Origin: Acidobacteriota bacterium
GTDB lineage: Bacteria > Actinomycetota > Acidimicrobiia > Acidimicrobiales > Microtrichaceae
Assembly (NCBI GenBank): GCA_003577145.1
Contig: QEUP01000013.1
Coordinates: 1 to 64,000, forward strand
DNA: 64,000 bases
Reading direction: 5' to 3'
Part shown: piece by piece, positions 61,609-64,000 of the stretch
How positions within the stretch are numbered: the first letter of the stretch is position 1
Layout of the letters: each line of letters starts with the position of its first letter
The notes under the pieces: generated by a model
The model's database searches: none
Told to the model about the DNA's origin: nothing
The model's input: only the letters and a program-made list of their open reading frames with translations
Position numbers and translations under genes: made by a program

Positions 61609-62671
61609 CGAAGGGCAGTTCCACCACCTGGCCATCCAGCAGCAGTCCGCGTGCGTCGATCTCCACCCGGTCACCCGTCGCCACACCGGGTTCGAGAAAC
61701 GCCAGGGCTATTCCGTGTCCCAGCGTCGGTGAGTAGTTGCCGCTGCTCACGGTGCCGACTCTCGTGTGGTTCTCGAGCACGTCCTGGCCGGCTCGTGGGG
61801 GCCTACGTCCCTGCACTGCTATCCCCTTCAGGACCGGGTCGACCCCCCGGCTCTGCTGGCGCTCCAGTGCCTCGCGCCCGGTGAAGTCACCTTTGTCCCA
61901 GCTGATCACCCAACCCAGCCGGGCATTCAACGGTGTGATCCCAGGCCCGAGCTCGTGGCCGTGGAGTGGCAGCCCCGCTTCGAGCCGCAGGGTATCCCTC
62001 GCACCCAGGCCGGCCGGCTCGACACCGGCCTCGAGCACTGCTTCCCAGAACCGACCTGCCACCGTGGACGGGACCGCGCACTCGACGCCGTCCTCGCCCG
62101 TGTAGCCGGTGCCGGCCGCGGTGCAGGGCACCCCATCGAACTCGAACGAGGCGACCTGGAACCTGCCCACGCTCGCCGCGGCCGCTGTGACCGGCTCGAG
62201 CCTTTCCCGAGCCCGGGGTCCTTGGATCGCCAACACCGCCCGCTGGTCGGTGATGTCGACCGCACTTGTCGGACCGGCTGTCCCCGTCCCCTGCAAGGCC
62301 GTCACCACCCGTTGGGTGTTGGAGGCGTTGGGCATGATGTGGAACAACTCGGGTTGGAGCCACCAGATGATGATGTCGTCGAGCACCGATCCGTCAAGGT
62401 CGAGCAGGTGGGTGTATTGAGCCCGGCCAGGTTCGATCCGCTGCAAATCGTTGGTCAGGGCACGCTGCAACGCTTCGAGAGCACCGGCTCCCGAGACCCG
62501 GACCGTCCCCAGGTGGCTGACGTCGAATACGGCCGCATCCGTCCTACAGGCGCGATGCTCAGCGAGCGTCCCACCCGGGTAGCTGAGGGGCATCTCCCAG
62601 CCACCGAAGGGAACCATCTTGGCAGCGAGGCGGCGATGGGCTGCATCAAGGGGAGAGTGGCGAAACGGCAC
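61595..62671 (-). CDS. gcvT: Aminomethyltransferase, glycine cleavage T-protein
   Basis: A 358-residue T-protein: [57 protein letters not shown] (N-terminal folate-binding domain), [61 protein letters not shown] and [16 protein letters not shown]. Asp in DVSHLG and the TGYTGE block are family hallmarks. It transfers the methylene unit from H-protein to tetrahydrofolate and releases ammonia. ATG at 62671. It points towards gcvP and the two coding regions overlap at their 3' ends, so antisense effects are possible. gcvH and lipoylation genes are outside the window. Confidence 0.95.
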   Translation of the reverse strand: MPFRHSPLDAAHRRLAAKMVPFGGWEMPLSYPGGTLAEHRACRTDAAVFDVSHLGTVRVSGAGALEALQRALTNDLQRIEPGRAQYTHLLDLDGSVLDDIIIWWLQPELFHIMPNASNTQRVVTALQGTGTAGPTSAVDITDQRAVLAIQGPRARERLEPVTAAAASVGRFQVASFEFDGVPCTAAGTGYTGEDGVECAVPSTVAGRFWEAVLEAGVEPAGLGARDTLRLEAGLPLHGHELGPGITPLNARLGWVISWDKGDFTGREALERQQSRGVDPVLKGIAVQGRRPPRAGQDVLENHTRVGTVSSGNYSPTLGHGIALAFLEPGVATGDRVEIDARGLLLDGQVVELPFVKRR

Positions 62672-62717
62672 GGTCCCAGACGCTACCCGAACCAGATCGT
62701 GTGACCGACCGGCAGGC

Positions 62718-63212
62718 TCAGCCGCTCGAGGCCGGTGAACCGACCCCCAGCTCTGCTGGCATCCCGGCCTGCTCGCTCCGCGGGCGAAGCTCGAGGATCT
62801 TGGCGTCGATCTGCTCTTTCACTCCCGCCAGAGGCAACACGTTCAGCACGCCCTGGCCCTTTTGGAGGAGATCGATGAGCTCCTCGCCTGACTTGACGAC
62901 GACCGAGGACGACCCGTTGATGACCAGGTTGGCGGTCGTGACATCCTCGCCCAGGTGCTCGCGCATGTAGGTGAAGGCGTCACGAATCGACTCGAGCCTG
63001 ATGCCGGCGTCGAGGAGGCTCTTGATCACCTTCAGCTCCAGCAGGTCGCGGTAGCTGTAGCGGCGACGGCTCCCGCTGCCATGGGCGTCGGCGAGTGAGG
63101 GCCGCACGAGGTCGGTTCGTGCCCAGTAGTCCAGTTGCCGGTAGGTGATACCGACGATCTCGGCGGTCTTTCGCCCGCTGAAGCCCACATCTTCGGGTTG
63201 GTTGCTCACCAT
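62718..63212 (-). CDS. MerR family regulator, Rv1830 (ResR/McdR)-like
   Basis: A 164-residue MerR-type protein: GFSGRKTAEIVGITYRQLDYWARTDLVRPSLADAHGSGSRRRYSYRDLLELKVIKSLLDAGIRLESIRDAF is the winged helix with the unusual ITYRQLDYWARTDLV, as in mycobacterial Rv1830. The C-terminal tail (LVINGSSSVVVKSGEELIDLLQKGQGVLNVLPLAGVKEQIDAKIL) has the same pattern as Rv1830, where it precedes a small ligand domain. ATG at 63212 has GAGGTGAAG just before it. It stands next to gcvT and the DUF151 gene, an order known from mycobacteria, where Rv1830 affects replication and growth. Its target here is unknown. Confidence 0.85.
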   Translation of the reverse strand: MVSNQPEDVGFSGRKTAEIVGITYRQLDYWARTDLVRPSLADAHGSGSRRRYSYRDLLELKVIKSLLDAGIRLESIRDAFTYMREHLGEDVTTANLVINGSSSVVVKSGEELIDLLQKGQGVLNVLPLAGVKEQIDAKILELRPRSEQAGMPAELGVGSPASSG

Positions 63213-63340
63213 CTTCACCTCGGTTCGCTCCGGTGTCCCGGGCCCCAGCCGGTCTGGAGTCACATGGGCGGAATTACGCGCCTGTGACACCGTGAGAGTA
63301 GGGCCGCAGGTGGCGTCCAGTCAATGACCGGGCCCGGCGC

Positions 63341-63838
63341 TCAAGAGGCGAAGTCGTCGGGGTTCACGTTGTCGATGAAGTGGCGGAACTCCTCGACGAC
63401 TTCCTCGGTATCGGGAGTCTCGTCCTCGGCGCCGTCCTCGTCGACGTAACCGGCTTGGTCCAAGACGTCCTCCTCGGCGTAGATGGGACAGCCCACCCTG
63501 ACGGCAAGCGCCACAGCGTCGGAGGGCCGGCTGGAGACCTTGTAGGTCTCGCCGAATCCGGTGAGATGGATCTCCGCGAAGAACGTCGTGTCTCGCAGCT
63601 CGGTCACGACTATCCGGTCGACCCTGACGCTCAGCTCGTCCAGGAGCTGCTTCATGAGGTCATGGGTCAGCGGCCGTGGTGTCTCCACGTCTTCGAGCGC
63701 GAAGGCTATGGCGGTGGCCTCCGGGCCACCGATGAAGATCGGCAGCAGGCGCTGCTCCCCGTCCTGTTCCCTGAGCAGGACGATCGGTGTGTTGCTGGGC
63801 AGCTCTACCCTTACCCCTACCAGCTCCATCTCGACCAT
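63341..63838 (-). CDS. Bifunctional nuclease domain (DUF151) protein
   Basis: A 165-residue protein of the DUF151 family: MELVGVRVELPSNTPIVLLREQDGEQRLLPIFIGGPEATAIAFALE, DVETPRPLTHDLMKQLLDEL, VRVDRIVVTELRDTTFFAEIHL, YKVSSRPSDAVALAVRVGCPIYAEEDVLDQAG. Plant homologues have DNase and RNase activity; in actinobacteria the function is unknown and the gene (Rv1829 in M. tuberculosis) is conserved beside MerR regulators. The acidic C-terminus (EDGAEDETPDTEEVVEEF) is typical. It lies 128 bp upstream of the Rv1830-like gene, on the same strand. Confidence 0.92.
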   Translation of the reverse strand: MVEMELVGVRVELPSNTPIVLLREQDGEQRLLPIFIGGPEATAIAFALEDVETPRPLTHDLMKQLLDELSVRVDRIVVTELRDTTFFAEIHLTGFGETYKVSSRPSDAVALAVRVGCPIYAEEDVLDQAGYVDEDGAEDETPDTEEVVEEFRHFIDNVNPDDFAS

Positions 63839-63918
63839 CGCCGTTGACGATACCTCGTTATCGCCGGAGCCGGGTCCTGGTGGCCATTTGGCGACTGATC
63901 AGGGCACCCGGTGACTGT

Positions 63919-64000
63919 TCACAGATGTCCCCTGAGCGCCTGCCGTAGCAATGCCGCCCGCATCCTCTCCCCGAGAGAAGCCAGCTCGGTCATGGTTTCG
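63919..64000 (-). CDS. C-terminal end of a gene cut by the window edge
   Basis: The frame ETMTELASLGERMRAALLRQ, then ALRGHL and stop, reads into the right border on the minus strand. The helical, Arg/Leu-rich end would fit the tail of a DNA-binding regulator. In M. tuberculosis the gene upstream of the DUF151 gene is the MerR regulator Rv1828, so by synteny this could be its equivalent; the fragment is too short to prove it. Confidence 0.4.
   Translation of the reverse strand, partial: ETMTELASLGERMRAALLRQALRGHL

Overview
The window is GC-rich, gene-dense DNA that fits an actinobacterium. The pointers are a mycothione-reductase-like flavoprotein, many GTG and TTG starts with AGGAGG-type ribosome binding sites, a crowd of acyl-CoA dehydrogenases, crotonases and CaiB-type CoA transferases, and a glycine-cleavage block next to a DUF151 nuclease and a MerR regulator in the order known from Mycobacterium tuberculosis (Rv1829-Rv1832 region). 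The lipid/CoA-heavy gene content without mycolate genes suggests something like Acidimicrobiia rather than Mycobacteriales; that placement is inference. I see no rRNA, tRNA, CRISPR array or intact transposase gene.

Left part (1-15.7 kb): a PH-like protein faces a GH172 (DUF2961) glycosidase, followed by a CaiB CoA-transferase, a truncated short-chain dehydrogenase and a mycothione reductase. This stretch is peppered with four copies of a CCCTGATNATTCAC repeat, two of which form a roughly 100 bp MITE-like element. A sugar C-methyltransferase, a PIG-L deacetylase and a lipoprotein follow. Next comes an operon of two acyl-CoA dehydrogenases of the FadE28/FadE29 (heterotetrameric) type plus a hotdog-fold protein, preceded by a KstR-like box. 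Then come a Mut7-C protein, a zinc-finger/coiled-coil protein, a PAS-GAF-GGDEF diguanylate cyclase, a small helical protein, a nitroreductase with a short SDR remnant in front of it, and an exported protein.

Catabolic block (15.9-25.9 kb): seven co-oriented, mostly overlapping genes (three acyl-CoA dehydrogenases, two crotonases, a zinc alcohol dehydrogenase, an amidohydrolase) diverge from a TetR regulator that is followed by a third crotonase and an MmgE/PrpD protein. A 25 bp inverted repeat with TTGACCA arms lies between the two arms and should let the TetR protein control both. Together these look like a peripheral pathway that activates and beta-oxidises an unknown substrate as CoA thioesters.

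Middle (25.9-43.7 kb): a YbjN-like protein, an 847-residue P3A proton ATPase, a second PAS-GGDEF protein, a large arylsulfatase, an alpha/beta hydrolase, DNA polymerase IV, a DUF1275 membrane protein, a second TetR-controlled cluster (TetR, frameshifted amidohydrolase remnant, D-aminoacylase-type hydrolase, cytochrome P450, 3Fe-4S ferredoxin), an endonuclease/phosphatase-fold lipoprotein, YqgE/AlgH and a lysine-2,3-aminomutase-like radical SAM enzyme.

Right part (43.8-64 kb): crotonase, SnoaL-like protein, malonyl-CoA acyl-carrier transacylase, alanine dehydrogenase, several envelope proteins (SH3, DUF3048, a membrane protein with a duplicated PDG-rich beta-repeat), a carboxylesterase, an ECF sigma factor with a small partner, an MscS-like channel, an acyl-CoA synthetase diverging from a TetR regulator, a PEBP lipoprotein and a SnoaL protein. 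It ends in the glycine system: a tandem glycine riboswitch, gcvP, convergent gcvT, a Rv1830-like MerR regulator, a DUF151 nuclease and the tail of one more gene at the right edge.
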